Notes: generated by a model not told the origin, from the letters alone. Positions 9,576 through 19,520 are shown, counted from the stretch's first letter. The stretch is 64,000 nt of DNA from Pseudonocardia sp. T1-2H (GCF_038039215.1 NZ_JBBPCL010000001.1:2914001-2978000), one strand, 5' to 3'. Numbers and translations are program-made.

Positions 9576-10166
9576 GTGCGGGTGCTCGGAGTCGACCCGG
9601 GGCTCACGCGCTGCGGTCTGGGCGTCGTCGACGGCGGCGTCGGACGCGCCGTGACCTGCGTCGACGTCGGCGTGGCCCGGACCGGGACCGAGCTGTCGAT
9701 CGACCAGCGGCTGCTCGGGGTCGCGGACGAGGTGGAGCGCTGGATCACCCGGCACCGCCCGGACGTCGTCGCGATCGAGCGGGTCTTCAGCCAGCACAAC
9801 GTGCGCACGGTGATGGGCACCGCCCAGGCGAGCGGGGTGGTGGCGCTCGTCGCCGCCCGGGCGGGGCTGCCCGTCGCGTTTCACACCCCGAGCGAGGTCA
9901 AGGCGGCCGTGACGGGGGAGGGCCGCGCGGACAAGCACCAGGTCACGGCCATGGTCACCCGTCTGCTGCGGCTCGCCGAGGCCCCGCGGCCCGCGGACGC
10001 CGCGGATGCGCTCGCGCTCGCGATCTGCCACTGCTGGCGGGCGCCGATGATCAGCCGGATGGCCGAGGCGGAGGCGCGGGCGGCGGAGTTCGCCAAGGCG
10101 CACAAGGCGCGGCTCGCGGCGGCGCAGAAGGAGCGGCTCGCCGAGGCCGCGCGGGCCAGGCGCTGA
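9576..10166 (+). CDS. ruvC: Holliday junction endodeoxyribonuclease RuvC
   Basis: Resolvase that cuts four-way junctions with RuvAB. The 196-residue protein starts [19 protein letters not shown], with the first catalytic Asp in GVDPG. It continues with [10 protein letters not shown] (Glu), [22 protein letters not shown] and [14 protein letters not shown] (catalytic Asp pair). GTG 9576 fits the M. tuberculosis start and has GGGGGA 7 nt upstream; ATG 9570 in the same frame is the alternative. A basic Ala/Lys/Arg tail closes the protein. It is separated by 92 bp from ruvA, which has its own LexA-type site. Confidence 0.94.
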   Translation: MRVLGVDPGLTRCGLGVVDGGVGRAVTCVDVGVARTGTELSIDQRLLGVADEVERWITRHRPDVVAIERVFSQHNVRTVMGTAQASGVVALVAARAGLPVAFHTPSEVKAAVTGEGRADKHQVTAMVTRLLRLAEAPRPADAADALALAICHCWRAPMISRMAEAEARAAEFAKAHKARLAAAQKERLAEAARARR

Positions 10167-10207
10167 CCCCACCCAGGGGAGGGTGCCGAACTGTCGGACC
10201 CGCCCGG

Positions 10208-10213
10208 TAGCCT
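10208..10213 (+). promoter_or_regulatory. -10 element of an internal ruvAB promoter
   Basis: TAGCCT in the ruvC-ruvA gap. The start of transcription would fall near 10220, inside the LexA-type box at 10220-10235. Confidence 0.45.
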
Positions 10214-10219
10214 CCGGCG

Positions 10220-10235
10220 TCGAACTACTGTTCGT
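10220..10235 (+). promoter_or_regulatory. LexA (SOS) box upstream of ruvAB
   Basis: TCGAACTACTGTTCGT matches the actinobacterial SOS consensus TCGAAC-N4-GTTCGA at 11 of 12 positions. It directly follows the -10 element TAGCCT, so bound LexA would block initiation. Damage-induced ruvAB expression is known in other bacteria. Confidence 0.75.
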
Positions 10236-10258
10236 AACAGCAGGCAGGGGTGGCAGGG

Positions 10259-10867
10259 TTGATCGCGTCGGTGCGGGGTCCCGTTCTCGAGATCGGGCTG
10301 GACCACGCGGTCGTGGAGGTCGGCGGGGTCGGGCTGGCCGTGCACGCCACCCCCAGCACCCTGGCCGGGTTGCGACGCGGCGTCGAGTCCCGGCTGGCCA
10401 CCACCCTGATCGTGCGCGAGGACTCGCTGACCCTGTTCGGATTCGCGGACGCGGACGAGCGGGAGCTGTTCCTGCTGGTCCAGACGGTCAGCGGGATCGG
10501 CCCGCGGCTCGCCCTCGCCACCATCGCGGTCCTGGAGCCGGACACGCTCCGCCGCGCACTCGCGGACGGGGACCTCACCACCCTGCAGCGCATCCCGGGC
10601 GTCGGGAAGAAGAGCGCGGAACGCCTGGTCGTCGAGCTGCGGGACAAGGTCGCCGCGCCCGCGACGGTCCCGGTCGGGGCCTCGGCCGCCCCCGCCGCCG
10701 GGGGCGCCGGCGGCAGGCGGGAGCAGGTCGTCGAGGCGCTCGTCGGGCTCGGGTTCACCGCCCGGCCGGCCGAGCAGGCCGTCGACGCGGTGCTGGCCCG
10801 GTCGCCGGACGCGGCGGCCGCCGAGCTCCTGCGGTCCGCGTTGTCGAGCCTGGGCCGCTCACGGTGA
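10259..10867 (+). CDS. ruvA: Holliday junction branch migration protein RuvA
   Basis: A 202-residue junction-binding subunit that loads the RuvB motor. It starts (TTG)[24 protein letters not shown] (OB-fold domain) and has two helix-hairpin-helix motifs, [15 protein letters not shown] and [16 protein letters not shown]. The C-terminal domain [24 protein letters not shown], contacts RuvB. The TTG at 10259 is preferred over GTG 10250 because family members begin MIASVRG and GCAGGGG lies 8 nt upstream. RuvB follows after 7 nt. Confidence 0.95.
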   Translation: MIASVRGPVLEIGLDHAVVEVGGVGLAVHATPSTLAGLRRGVESRLATTLIVREDSLTLFGFADADERELFLLVQTVSGIGPRLALATIAVLEPDTLRRALADGDLTTLQRIPGVGKKSAERLVVELRDKVAAPATVPVGASAAPAAGGAGGRREQVVEALVGLGFTARPAEQAVDAVLARSPDAAAAELLRSALSSLGRSR

Positions 10868-10874
10868 GGTGGCG

Positions 10875-11915
10875 ATGACGATGGAGGACGACGGCTCGCG
10901 GGACGTCTCGCCGGAGGCCGTGTCGGAGGACGTGGAAGTCGAGAACTCGCTGCGTCCCCGCCGGCTGTCGGAGTTCATCGGCCAGCCGCGCGTGCGGGAG
11001 CAGCTGCAGCTGGTCCTCGAGGGCGCCCTGCGCCGCGGGGACCCGCCGGACCACATCCTGCTCTCCGGCCCGCCGGGGCTGGGCAAGACGAGCCTGTCGA
11101 TGATCGTCGCCGCGGAGCTCGGCGCCTCGATCCGGCTCACCTCCGGGCCCGCGCTGGAGCGGGCCGGGGACCTCGCCGCGATGCTCTCGAACCTGCTCCC
11201 GGGGGACGTCCTGTTCATCGACGAGATCCACCGCATCGCCCGGCCCGCCGAGGAGATGCTCTACCTCGCGATGGAGGACTTCCGGGTCGACGTCGTCGTC
11301 GGGAAGGGCCCCGGCGCCACGTCGATCCCGCTGGACATCGCCCCGTTCACGCTGGTCGGCGCCACCACGCGGTCCGGAGCGCTCACCGGGCCGCTGCGGG
11401 ACCGGTTCGGCTTCACCGCGCACATGGAGTTCTACGAGCCGGACGAGCTGGAGCTCGTGCTCAAGCGCGCGGCCACGATCCTGGGCGTCGACCTGCACCC
11501 GGACGGCGGCACCGAGATCGCCCGCCGCTCCCGGGGCACGCCCCGCATCGCCAACCGGCTGCTGCGCCGGGTCCGGGACTTCGCCGAGGTGCGCGCAGAC
11601 GGGGCCGTCACCCGGCAGGTCGCCCGGGACGCGCTGGCCGTCTACGACGTCGACGAGCTCGGCCTGGACCGGCTGGACCGGGCCGTGCTGAGCGCCCTGG
11701 TGCGGTCCTTCCACGGCGGACCGGTGGGTGTGTCCACGCTCGCCGTGGCAGTCGGCGAGGAACCCGGTACCGTCGAAGAGGTATGCGAGCCCTACCTCGT
11801 GCGGGCCGGGATGCTGGCCCGCACGCCGCGGGGCCGGGTCGCGACGCCGGCCGCCTGGAAGCACCTCGGTCTGACGCCGCCGCCGGAGACCCCCGGGGTC
11901 TCGTCACTGTTCTGA
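10875..11915 (+). CDS. ruvB: Holliday junction branch migration ATPase RuvB
   Basis: A 346-residue AAA+ hexameric motor. Walker A is GPPGLGKTS, Walker B is LFIDEIHRI, sensor 1 lies in [12 protein letters not shown], the arginine-finger region is GPLRDRFGF, and sensor 2 is [17 protein letters not shown] winged-helix C-terminus follows ([27 protein letters not shown]). The ATG at 10875 has GAGG 5 nt upstream at the end of ruvA; GTG 10869 in the same frame is possible. Translationally close to ruvA, so a ruvAB operon under the SOS box is likely. Confidence 0.96.
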   Translation: MTMEDDGSRDVSPEAVSEDVEVENSLRPRRLSEFIGQPRVREQLQLVLEGALRRGDPPDHILLSGPPGLGKTSLSMIVAAELGASIRLTSGPALERAGDLAAMLSNLLPGDVLFIDEIHRIARPAEEMLYLAMEDFRVDVVVGKGPGATSIPLDIAPFTLVGATTRSGALTGPLRDRFGFTAHMEFYEPDELELVLKRAATILGVDLHPDGGTEIARRSRGTPRIANRLLRRVRDFAEVRADGAVTRQVARDALAVYDVDELGLDRLDRAVLSALVRSFHGGPVGVSTLAVAVGEEPGTVEEVCEPYLVRAGMLARTPRGRVATPAAWKHLGLTPPPETPGVSSLF

Positions 11916-12031
11916 TCGCGGACGGGCCCGCGGCCTGCAGCGATACCGGTGGACGTGCCGCAACCGGGACACGGGCGGACTGGCACACTCGACATCTCGA
12001 CGAGCCTCACGAACGGAGAAAACCGGACACG

Positions 12032-12427
12032 ATGGACATCAGCCTGCTCTTCCCCGTCCTCATCCTCCTCCTCTTCATCCCGATCTTCCTGTCGGGCCGC
12101 AAGCAGAAGCGTGCCATGGCCGCGACCCAGCAGATGCAGTCGGCGCTGGACACCGGGGACGTCGTGGTGACGACCTCCGGCCTGCGCGCGACCGTCGTCG
12201 ACGCCTCCTACGAGGAGACGATCGACCTGGAGATCGCCGACGGCGTCGTCACCACCTGGCTGCGCGCCGCGGTGCGCGAGAAGGTCGACCCCACGCCGGA
12301 GGACTTCAGCACCCCGGCCGAGGCCGACTCGGACACCGTGACCAGCGCGGACGCCGCCGACACGACGACCACGACGGACAGCTCGGACACTCCGGGCACC
12401 GACGGCAGGTCGAACGACCGCAGCTGA
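12032..12427 (+). CDS. yajC: preprotein translocase accessory subunit YajC
   Basis: A 131-residue single-span membrane protein. Residues 1-22 (MDISLLFPVLILLLFIPIFL) form the transmembrane helix, followed by the conserved RKQKRAMAATQQMQSAL and GDVVVTTSGLRATVVD. The C-terminal 40 residues are Asp/Thr/Ser-rich and look disordered. GGAGAA lies 11 nt before the ATG. It precedes secD and secF, the standard SecDF-YajC set. Confidence 0.92.
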   Translation: MDISLLFPVLILLLFIPIFLSGRKQKRAMAATQQMQSALDTGDVVVTTSGLRATVVDASYEETIDLEIADGVVTTWLRAAVREKVDPTPEDFSTPAEADSDTVTSADAADTTTTTDSSDTPGTDGRSNDRS

Positions 12428-12639
12428 CGCGTCGCCTGCGTCCGGTGCCGGGGGCGCTCGATGCCCCCTGCCGGACGTGCGGCAGCATGCAGCACTGAAG
12501 CGGGCCGACTCCGGCGCTCTGACGTGTGCGTCCTCGGGCACACGGTCGCAGGTGCCGGGCCCGGCTGCGCCCAGCGAGTAGGACCCAGGCCGACCCCCGG
12601 AGTGACGACGGGCCGTGCCGCAAAGGAGTGAAGAAGAGA
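12428..12639 (+). promoter_or_regulatory. yajC-secD intergenic region with a hairpin at 12440-12476
   Basis: The 212-bp gap holds an imperfect hairpin: GTCCGG...GGGGGC (from 12440), a 7-nt loop, then GCCCCC...CCGGAC (to 12476). No U-run follows, so it could be an actinobacterial terminator or attenuator rather than a classical one. TAGGAC near 12580 could be a -10 for secD. AAGGAG is at 12623-12628, ahead of the secD GTG. I see no small ORF here. Confidence 0.4.
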
Positions 12640-14376
12640 GTGGCAACGACCCCGGGGCGGATCAGCCCCTGGCGGTACCTGGCGGCGTTCGCCGGCATCG
12701 TCGTCGTCCTGTACGCCCTGGTGTTCCTCACCGGCGACCGTAAGCCCACGCCGAAGCTGGGCATCGACCTGCAGGGCGGCACGCGGGTCACGCTGTCCGC
12801 CCGGACCGAGTCCGGCCAGGTCCCGCCGCGGGACCAGCTCATCCAGGCGCAGCAGATCATCGAGCAGCGCGTCAACGGGCTCGGCGTCAGCGGTGCCGAG
12901 GTCGTCCTGGACGGCAGCAACATCACGATCACCGTCCCGGGCGCGGAGGGCGACCAGGCCCGTTCGCTCGGTCAGACCGCGCAGCTCCGGTTCCGCCCCG
13001 TCATCGGCGGCCCGGTCGCGGCCACACCGCCTCCCGGCGCCGGCGCGGGCCAGGCGGGCGCGGCCACCCCGGCTCCCGCGGCTCCGGCGGCGCCCGCGAG
13101 CGCGCCCGCGGCCCCGGCGGGCCAGCCGCAGGGCCTCCCCGCCGGCACGAGCGACCGGGCCGTCGAGCCCGTCTCCTACTCGGCCCCGCTGCAGCAGCCG
13201 ACACCCACCCCGACGCCGCCGCCGGCGCCCGCGCCCGACGCCGGCAACCCCGCGCCCGCCGATCCGAAGCTCGCCACGGCGATCGCGGAGGCGAAGGCAC
13301 TGCGGCAGAGCGAGGACCCCGCGGTCCAGGCGCAGGCGTTGCAGCAACTGGACTGCAAGGCCACGGATCCCCTGCGGGGCTACGACGACCCGACCAAGCC
13401 GCTGGTCGCGTGCACCCAGGACAAGACGGGCAAGTACCTCCTCGGCCCGACGATCCTCGAGGGCACCCAGATCGCGAGCGCCACGGCGACCGCGGACCCC
13501 AATGGCGCGGGCTACGTCGTCAACTTGGACTTCAAGTCCGAGGGCTCGAAGATCTGGGGAGACTTCACCGCCGCGAACATCGGCAAGCAGTCCGCGTTCG
13601 TGCTCGACGGCGAGGTCGTCTCGGCACCGACCATCAACGGCGCGCTCTACGGCCAGACGCAGGTCAGCGGCAACTTCTCCCAGCAGCAGGCGCAGAACCT
13701 CGCGAGCGCCCTGCGCTACGGCTCGCTGCCGCTGTCGTTCGAGTCCTCGCAGGCCGAGACGGTGTCCGCGACCCTGGGCCTGGCCTCGCTGAAGGCCGGG
13801 CTGATCGCCGGCGTCGTCGGGCTCGCGCTGGTGTTCGTCTACTGCCTCTTCTACTACCGGGTGCTCGGCATCCTGACGATGCTGTCGCTGGTGCTCTCCG
13901 GCGGCGTCGTCTACGCGGTGCTGGTGCTGCTCGGGCGCTGGATCGGCTTCACGCTCGACCTCGCCGGCGTCGCCGGGTTCATCGTGGCCATCGGCATCAC
14001 GGCGGACTCGTTCGTGATCTTCTTCGAACGGTTGAAGGACGAGGTCCGCGAAGGGCGGTCGTTCCGCTCGGCCGTGCCGCGCGGCTGGGTCCGCGCCCGC
14101 CGCACGATCCTGTCCGCGGACGCCGTCAGCTTCCTGGCCGCCGCGGTGCTCTACATCCTGGCCGTCGGCCAGGTGAAGGGCTTCGCGTTCACCCTCGGCA
14201 TGTCGACGGTGCTGGACCTCGTCGTCGTGTTCCTGGTGACGCACCCGCTGGTCGCGCTCGCGTCGAACTCGCGGGTCTTCGGCAGCCCCGCGCTGTCCGG
14301 GCTCGGTGAGGTCGCGCGGATCGGCGCGCAACGGAAGAAGGCCGCCGCCGCGGCCGCCGGAACGAAGGGCGCGTGA
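12640..14376 (+). CDS. secD: protein translocase subunit SecD
   Basis: A 578-residue RND-type membrane protein that uses the proton gradient to help Sec export. TM1 (WRYLAAFAGIVVVLYALVFL) is followed by the signature LGIDLQGGTRVTLSAR. Family blocks then appear: RVNGLGVSGAEV, TQIASATA, AFVLDGEVVSAPTINGAL, and five more TM helices with GVAGFIVAIGITADSFVIFFERLKDEVREG. An Ala/Pro-rich low-complexity insertion sits around residues 125-205, as in other actinobacterial SecD. GTG 12640 is chosen because AGGAG ends 11 nt upstream; GTG 12628 would leave no ribosome binding site. The stop overlaps the possible secF start. Confidence 0.95.
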   Translation: MATTPGRISPWRYLAAFAGIVVVLYALVFLTGDRKPTPKLGIDLQGGTRVTLSARTESGQVPPRDQLIQAQQIIEQRVNGLGVSGAEVVLDGSNITITVPGAEGDQARSLGQTAQLRFRPVIGGPVAATPPPGAGAGQAGAATPAPAAPAAPASAPAAPAGQPQGLPAGTSDRAVEPVSYSAPLQQPTPTPTPPPAPAPDAGNPAPADPKLATAIAEAKALRQSEDPAVQAQALQQLDCKATDPLRGYDDPTKPLVACTQDKTGKYLLGPTILEGTQIASATATADPNGAGYVVNLDFKSEGSKIWGDFTAANIGKQSAFVLDGEVVSAPTINGALYGQTQVSGNFSQQQAQNLASALRYGSLPLSFESSQAETVSATLGLASLKAGLIAGVVGLALVFVYCLFYYRVLGILTMLSLVLSGGVVYAVLVLLGRWIGFTLDLAGVAGFIVAIGITADSFVIFFERLKDEVREGRSFRSAVPRGWVRARRTILSADAVSFLAAAVLYILAVGQVKGFAFTLGMSTVLDLVVVFLVTHPLVALASNSRVFGSPALSGLGEVARIGAQRKKAAAAAAGTKGA

Positions 14377-14378
14377 GC

Positions 14379-15605
14379 ATGAGCGCGAACACCGTCCCCA
14401 CCGCCCCTGCGAAGCGCGGTGCACTGTCCCGGCTCTACACCGGCACCGGCGCGTTCGACATCGTCGGCAAGCGCAAGATCTGGTACGTCAGCTTCGGGCT
14501 GCTCGTGCTGGTCTGCATCCTGTCGATCGCCCTTCGCGGGTTCAACCTCGGCATCGACTTCACCGGCGGCTCCCAGATCCAGATGCCGGCCGCGGGCGCG
14601 AACGGCGTCGCCACCACCCAGCAGGTCGGGGACGTCTACCAGCGTTCCGTCGGGATGGGCGCCGCGTCCATCCAGTCCGCCGGCACCGGCTCGTCGGCGT
14701 CGATCCTCATCCGGTCCGAGGCGCTGAGCGAGGCGCAGGTCATCGCGCTCAAGCAGGCCCTGTTCGACGCGTTCCAGCCCCTCGGGAGCAACGGGCAGCC
14801 GTCCGCGGAGGTGATCAGCGACTCGGCGGTCAGCGGCACCTGGGGCGGCGAGATCACCCGGCAGGCGATCATCGCGCTCGCGGTGTTCCTCGTGCTGGTC
14901 ACGGCGTTCCTGGCGTTCTACTTCGAGCGGTCCATGGCGATCGCGGCGCTCGTCGCCCTGGTGCACGACGTCGTGGTCACCGCGGGCGTGTACTCCATCG
15001 TCGGGTTCGAGGTCACGCCCTCGACGGTCATCGGCCTGCTGACGATCCTCGGGTTCTCCCTCTACGACACGGTCGTGGTGTTCGACAAGGTCAAGGAGAA
15101 CGCCCGCGGCATCCTCGGCCTGACCAGGCGGAACTACTCCGAGATCGCCAACCTCGCGGTCAACCAGACGCTGATGCGCTCGATCAACACCTCGCTGATC
15201 GCGGTGCTGCCCGTCCTCGGGCTGATGATCGTCGGCGTCGGGCTGCTGGGCGTCGGCACGCTCGCCGACCTGGCGCTCGTGCAGATGGTCGGGATCATCG
15301 CCGGGTCGCTGTCGTCGCTGCTGCTCGCGACGCCGCTGCTCGTCGACCTGAAGATGCGGGACCCGAAGTACCAGCAGCAGGCCAAGCGGGTCGCGGCCCG
15401 CCGGGCCCGGCAGGCGACGGCCCGGGGCGCCGGGACCGACGCGCCGGAGGCGACCGACGACGAGTCGATCGCCCAGGAGCTCCGCCGCGAGAAGGCCCTG
15501 TCCGCCGCCGCGAGCACGCCGGCGCGGGCCCAGCGTGCGGCCGGCCGGCCGCAGGGCAAGTCGGGCCGGCCCGGTGGCCGGCCCAGTGGGAAGCGGAACC
15601 GATGA
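14379..15605 (+). CDS. secF: protein translocase subunit SecF
   Basis: A 408-residue partner of SecD. TM1 WYVSFGLLVLVCILSIAL is followed by the SecF signature FNLGIDFTGGSQIQM. TM2-TM6 contain FLAFYFERSMAIAALVALVHDVVVT, IGLLTILGFSLYDTVVVFDKVKEN and NQTLMRSINTSLIAVLPVLGL. The basic, Arg/Ala-rich C-terminal tail of about 80 residues is cytoplasmic. ATG 14379 has AAGGG 9 nt upstream; GTG 14373, overlapping the secD stop, is the alternative. The stop overlaps the apt ATG by 4 bp. Confidence 0.95.
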   Translation: MSANTVPTAPAKRGALSRLYTGTGAFDIVGKRKIWYVSFGLLVLVCILSIALRGFNLGIDFTGGSQIQMPAAGANGVATTQQVGDVYQRSVGMGAASIQSAGTGSSASILIRSEALSEAQVIALKQALFDAFQPLGSNGQPSAEVISDSAVSGTWGGEITRQAIIALAVFLVLVTAFLAFYFERSMAIAALVALVHDVVVTAGVYSIVGFEVTPSTVIGLLTILGFSLYDTVVVFDKVKENARGILGLTRRNYSEIANLAVNQTLMRSINTSLIAVLPVLGLMIVGVGLLGVGTLADLALVQMVGIIAGSLSSLLLATPLLVDLKMRDPKYQQQAKRVAARRARQATARGAGTDAPEATDDESIAQELRREKALSAAASTPARAQRAAGRPQGKSGRPGGRPSGKRNR

Positions 15606-16156
15606 GCGAGGCGGCCCTGGCGGACTCCGACGACGTCGATCCCGGCTTCGAGCACGTCCGCTCCCTGATCCGGGACGTGCCGGACTACCCCCGGCCGGGG
15701 GTCCTCTTCCGGGACCTCACGCCCGTGCTCGCGGACGCGGAGGCCTTCGCCACCGTGGCGACCGAGCTCGCGGCCCGCGTCGGGCTCGCGGACGTCGTCG
15801 TCGGGATCGAGGCGCGCGGGTTCCTGGTCGGTGCGGCCGTCGCGCTCGTCGCGGGGGTCGGGGTCGTGCCGGTGCGCAAGCCCGGGAAGCTGCCGGTCGT
15901 CGCCGCGTCCCGGACCTATGACCTCGAGTACGGCACCGCCACCCTGGAGCTGCCCGCGGACACCGTCAGGCCCGGGAGCAAGGCCTTCGTCGTCGACGAC
16001 GTCCTGGCCACCGGCGGTACGGCGGAGGCCACCTGCGCGCTGCTGACGGACGCCGGAGCCGAGGTCGTCGGCTTCGGGACGGTGCTGGAGCTCGCGGGGC
16101 TCGGCGGGCGGGACCGCCTCGCGGGCATCGACGTGCACTCCCTGTTCACGCTCTGA
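15602..16156 (+). CDS. apt: adenine phosphoribosyltransferase
   Basis: A 184-residue purine-salvage enzyme making AMP from adenine and PRPP. It shows the family N-terminus IRDVPDYPRPGVLFRDLTPVLAD, GIEARGFLVGAAVAL, RKPGKLP, and the PRPP-binding loop AFVVDDVLATGGTAEAT near residue 132. ATGA overlap with secF suggests translational coupling. The order secD-secF-apt-rel is conserved in mycobacteria. Confidence 0.95.
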   Translation: MSEAALADSDDVDPGFEHVRSLIRDVPDYPRPGVLFRDLTPVLADAEAFATVATELAARVGLADVVVGIEARGFLVGAAVALVAGVGVVPVRKPGKLPVVAASRTYDLEYGTATLELPADTVRPGSKAFVVDDVLATGGTAEATCALLTDAGAEVVGFGTVLELAGLGGRDRLAGIDVHSLFTL

Positions 16157-16207
16157 TCACCGGTTCGGACGCGCCCCCGCGGGCGTGGGGACGCGGGCGC
16201 GCCGAGC

Positions 16208-16213
16208 TATCCT
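16208..16213 (+). promoter_or_regulatory. -10 element upstream of rel
   Basis: TATCCT in the 114-bp apt-rel gap. Transcription would begin near 16220, giving a leader of about 50 nt that ends in GAGGGCGGG just before the GTG. Confidence 0.5.
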
Positions 16214-16270
16214 TGGACAGGTGGACGGCACCGTGATTTTCGACCGACCCACCCCCACGAGGGCGGGCCG

Positions 16271-18619
16271 GTGACGGGCGTCGAGCCGAGCGCTCCGCCC
16301 GCCGTCGCGGAGTACGGGCCGGACCACGCGGACGACCCGGCGAAGCCGTCGGCCACCCGCCGGGTCCGCGCGCGGATCGCCCGGCGGATGACGCCGCAGC
16401 GGGTCGCGATCGTGAAGCCGGTCCTCGAGCCGCTCGCCAGCGTGCACCGGACGTTGCACCCCAAGGCGGACCTGGTCCTGCTGCAGCGGGCGTACGACGT
16501 CGCCGAGGACAAGCACCAGCACCAGAAGCGCAAGTCCGGGGACCCCTACATCACCCACCCGCTCGCCGTGGCGACGATCCTCGCCGAGCTGGGCATGGAC
16601 ACGACCACGCTGGTCGCGGCCCTGCTGCACGACACCGTCGAGGACACGGACTACTCGCTGGACCGGCTGCGCCGGGACTTCGGCGAGGAGGTCGCGCACC
16701 TGGTCGACGGCGTCACCAAGCTGGACAAGGTCGAGTTCGGCACCGCGGCCGAGGCCGAGACGATCCGCAAGATGGTCGTCGCGATGGCCCGGGACCCGCG
16801 CGTACTGGTCATCAAGCTGTCGGACCGGCTGCACAACATGCGGACCATGCGGTTCCTGCCGCCGGAGAAGCAGGCGAAGAAGGCGCGCGAGACCCTCGAG
16901 GTGATGGCGCCGCTGGCGCACCGCCTGGGCATGGCGACGGTGAAGTGGGAGCTGGAGGACCTGTCCTTCGCGATCCTGCACCCGAAGAAGTACGACGAGA
17001 TCGTCCGGCTCGTCGCGAACCGGGCGCCGTCCCGGGACACCTACCTCAAGCAGGTCATCGACGAGGTGACGCAGCAGCTCGACGGGGCGCGGGTGAACGC
17101 GAAGGTCGAGGGCCGGCCGAAGCACTACTACTCGATCTACCGCAAGATGATCGTCAAGGGCCGGGACTTCGACGACATCCACGACCTGGTCGGCGTGCGC
17201 GTGCTCGTCGACGAGGTGCGGGACTGCTACGCGGCGATGGGCATGGTGCACGCGCTGTGGCAGCCGATGCCGGGCCGCTTCAAGGACTACATCGCCCAGC
17301 CCCGCTACGGCGTCTACCAGTCGTTGCACACCACGGTGATCGGCCCGGACGGCAAGCCGCTGGAGGTGCAGATCCGCACCACGGAGATGCACCGCACGGC
17401 CGAGTACGGCATCGCGGCGCACTGGCGCTACAAGGAGACCCGCGGGCACAACGGCGCGCCGAGCACGGCGACCGGCACCGTCGAGGTCGACGAGATGTCC
17501 TGGATGCGGCAGCTGCTGGACTGGCAGCGGGAGGCCGCGGACCCGGGGGACTTCCTCGAGTCGCTGCGCTACGACCTGGCGGCGAAGGAGATCTTCGTCT
17601 TCACCCCCAAGGGCGACGTGATCACGCTGCCGATGGGCTCCACCCCGGTGGACTTCGCCTACGCGGTGCACACCGAGGTCGGGAACCGCTGCATCGGCTC
17701 CCGGGTCAACGGCCGGCTGGTCGCGCTCGAGCGCACGCTGGACTCGGGCGACGTCGTCGAGATCTTCACCTCGAAGGCCGAGGGCGCCGGGCCGAGCCGG
17801 GACTGGCTCGCGTTCGCCGCCTCCCCGCGCGCGAAGAACAAGATCAAGCAGTGGTTCGCGAAGGAGCGCCGCGAGGAGGCTATCGAGCAGGGCAAGGAGG
17901 CCATCACGCGCGAGGCGCGCCGCACCGGCATGCCGCTGCAGCGTCTGGTCTCCGCGGACTCGATGGCGGCCCTCGCCCGCGAGCTGCACTACCCGGACCT
18001 CTCCGGGCTCTACGCCGCGATCGGTGAGGGCCAGGCGAGCGCCCGGCACGTCATCCAACGGCTGGTGGCGCTGCTGGGCGGGGTCGAGGACGCCGAGGAG
18101 GAGCTCGCCGAGCGGGCCACGCCGTCGACGGTCCGGGTCCGGCGCGCGACCGGGGACGCCGGCGTCGTCGTCAAGGCGGACGGCGAGGACATGGGCGATC
18201 TCTACACGAAGCTCGCGCGGTGCTGCACGCCGGTGCCGGGCGACGAGATCATGGGCTTCGTGACGCGCGGGGGCTCGGTCAGCGTGCACCGCACGGACTG
18301 CACGAATGCCGCGGACCTGAAGAACCGGGCGGAGCGGCTCGTCGACGTCGCGTGGTCGGTCTCCGAGTCCTCGGTCTTCCTGGTGGCGATCCAGGTCGAG
18401 GCCCTCGACCGGCACCGGCTGCTCTCCGACGTCACGAAGGTGCTGGCGGACGAGAAGGTCAACATCCTGTCCGCGTCCGTGACGACGTCACGGGACCGGG
18501 TCGCGGTCTCCCGGTTCTCCTTCGAGATGGGCGCCCCGAAGCATCTGGGACACGTGCTGCAGGCGGTCCGCAACGTCGAGGGCGTCTACGACGTCTACCG
18601 GGTCACCAGCGCGAGCTGA
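16271..18619 (+). CDS. rel: bifunctional (p)ppGpp synthetase/hydrolase (RelA/SpoT family)
   Basis: A 782-residue stringent-response enzyme. The N-terminal HD hydrolase domain has [15 protein letters not shown] and the metal-binding HDTVEDT (120-126), so hydrolase activity is expected. The synthetase domain carries HYYSIYRKM, the RFKD motif near residue 336 typical of bifunctional Rel enzymes, and [13 protein letters not shown] ([30 protein letters not shown]), a zinc-finger/helical region with RCCTPVPGD, and a C-terminal ACT domain follow. The GTG at 16271 is preceded by GAGGGCGGG. It is the last plus-strand gene before a strong hairpin shared with ppiB. Confidence 0.96.
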   Translation: MTGVEPSAPPAVAEYGPDHADDPAKPSATRRVRARIARRMTPQRVAIVKPVLEPLASVHRTLHPKADLVLLQRAYDVAEDKHQHQKRKSGDPYITHPLAVATILAELGMDTTTLVAALLHDTVEDTDYSLDRLRRDFGEEVAHLVDGVTKLDKVEFGTAAEAETIRKMVVAMARDPRVLVIKLSDRLHNMRTMRFLPPEKQAKKARETLEVMAPLAHRLGMATVKWELEDLSFAILHPKKYDEIVRLVANRAPSRDTYLKQVIDEVTQQLDGARVNAKVEGRPKHYYSIYRKMIVKGRDFDDIHDLVGVRVLVDEVRDCYAAMGMVHALWQPMPGRFKDYIAQPRYGVYQSLHTTVIGPDGKPLEVQIRTTEMHRTAEYGIAAHWRYKETRGHNGAPSTATGTVEVDEMSWMRQLLDWQREAADPGDFLESLRYDLAAKEIFVFTPKGDVITLPMGSTPVDFAYAVHTEVGNRCIGSRVNGRLVALERTLDSGDVVEIFTSKAEGAGPSRDWLAFAASPRAKNKIKQWFAKERREEAIEQGKEAITREARRTGMPLQRLVSADSMAALARELHYPDLSGLYAAIGEGQASARHVIQRLVALLGGVEDAEEELAERATPSTVRVRRATGDAGVVVKADGEDMGDLYTKLARCCTPVPGDEIMGFVTRGGSVSVHRTDCTNAADLKNRAERLVDVAWSVSESSVFLVAIQVEALDRHRLLSDVTKVLADEKVNILSASVTTSRDRVAVSRFSFEMGAPKHLGHVLQAVRNVEGVYDVYRVTSAS

Positions 18620-18646
18620 GCCCGGCTCACGGCAGGCCCGACAGCA

Positions 18647-18691
18647 GGAGAGCCACCTTCCCGCCGGAGTCCGGCGTGAAGGTGGCTCTCC
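18647..18691. terminator. bidirectional hairpin between rel and ppiB
   Basis: Perfect 14-bp arms GGAGAGCCACCTTC (18647-18660) and GAAGGTGGCTCTCC (18678-18691) enclose a second 6-bp stem, CGCCGG-agt-CCGGCG. Together they form a nearly continuous hairpin of about 20 bp. It lies between two convergent genes (stops at 18619 and 18711) and has no strong U-run, as is common in GC-rich actinobacteria. Intrinsic termination in both directions is the likely role. Confidence 0.75.
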
Positions 18692-18710
18692 GGCCACGGC
18701 TGGTGTGGGG

Positions 18711-19520
18711 TCAGGCGACCTTGGCGCTCTGGATCGTCACCGGGGTGACGGGCTTGCCGTCGCCCTCGCCGTTGGAGTTGTCGGTACCGCCGGCGGCGAC
18801 CTTGTCGATCGTGGCCAGGCCGGCCTGGTCGATCGTGCCGAACACGGTGTAGTCCGGCGGGAGCGTCGAGTCCGCGTAGACCAGGAAGAACTGGCTGCCG
18901 CCCGAGTTCGGCGCGGCGGTCTTCGCCATCGCGACCGTGCCGCGCGGGTAGATCACGGTGCCGCCGCCGGAGGGGGACGGCGCCAGGCCGGTCGGCGGCT
19001 CGTCCGCGATCGTGTAGCCGGGGCCGCCGGTGCCCTGGGCCGTCGGGTCGCCGCACTGCAGCACCTTCAGGCCCTCGCCGGTGGTCAGGCGGTGGCACTG
19101 GGTGTTGTCGAAGTAGCCCTGGCCGGCGAGGGACAGGAAGCTGTTGACGGTGCAGGGCGCCTTGGCGCGGTCCAGCGTCAGGCTGATCGGCCCGGCGGAG
19201 GTGCCGAGTGCGACCTCGGCGGTGCCGACGTTCGAGACGCCCGTCGTCTGCGGCGGCTGGTTCGCCTTGGCTGCGTTCGCCTCGGCGGGGTACTCGCACG
19301 AGACGGTGCCCGGTGCGGCGGCGGCCTGGGCGGTGGGGGCGGGGTCGTCCGCCCCGGAGGGCAGCGTCAGCAGCACGACCGCCACCACCACGACGACGAC
19401 GACCGCGGCCGAGACGATCACCGCGGTGCGCTTCCGCTTGCGCGCGGCGTCCATCCGCCGTTGCTGCTGGTGGGCGAGCTTGCGCTTGGCCGCTTCGCGC
19501 CGCATCTGGTTCGTGGCCAC
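18711..19520 (-). CDS. ppiB: membrane-anchored cyclophilin-type peptidyl-prolyl isomerase
   Basis: A 269-residue protein with a basic cytoplasmic start (RREAAKRKLAHQQQRRMDAARKRKRT), one transmembrane helix (residues about 32-52, Val-rich), an Ala/Pro linker and an extracytoplasmic cyclophilin domain. Cyclophilin blocks seen are PCTVNSFLSLAGQGYFDNTQCHRL, GTGGPGYTIADE, GTVAMAKTAAPNSGGSQFFLVY and YTVFGTI. It should assist folding of exported proteins. GTG 19520 has GGAGG about 11 nt upstream. The position next to rel matches M. tuberculosis ppiB. Confidence 0.9.
   Translation of the reverse strand: MATNQMRREAAKRKLAHQQQRRMDAARKRKRTAVIVSAAVVVVVVVAVVLLTLPSGADDPAPTAQAAAAPGTVSCEYPAEANAAKANQPPQTTGVSNVGTAEVALGTSAGPISLTLDRAKAPCTVNSFLSLAGQGYFDNTQCHRLTTGEGLKVLQCGDPTAQGTGGPGYTIADEPPTGLAPSPSGGGTVIYPRGTVAMAKTAAPNSGGSQFFLVYADSTLPPDYTVFGTIDQAGLATIDKVAAGGTDNSNGEGDGKPVTPVTIQSAKVA

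Noticed and set aside
12428..12639. yajC-secD gap considered as a regulatory peptide ORF that senses secretion
   Set aside because: Possible ORFs here have no start with a ribosome binding site and no hydrophobic arrest-like sequence.
14306..16156. A 616-codon frame spanning secF and apt
   Set aside because: Its first 430 codons are a shadow of secF; only the part from ATG 15602 reads as adenine phosphoribosyltransferase.
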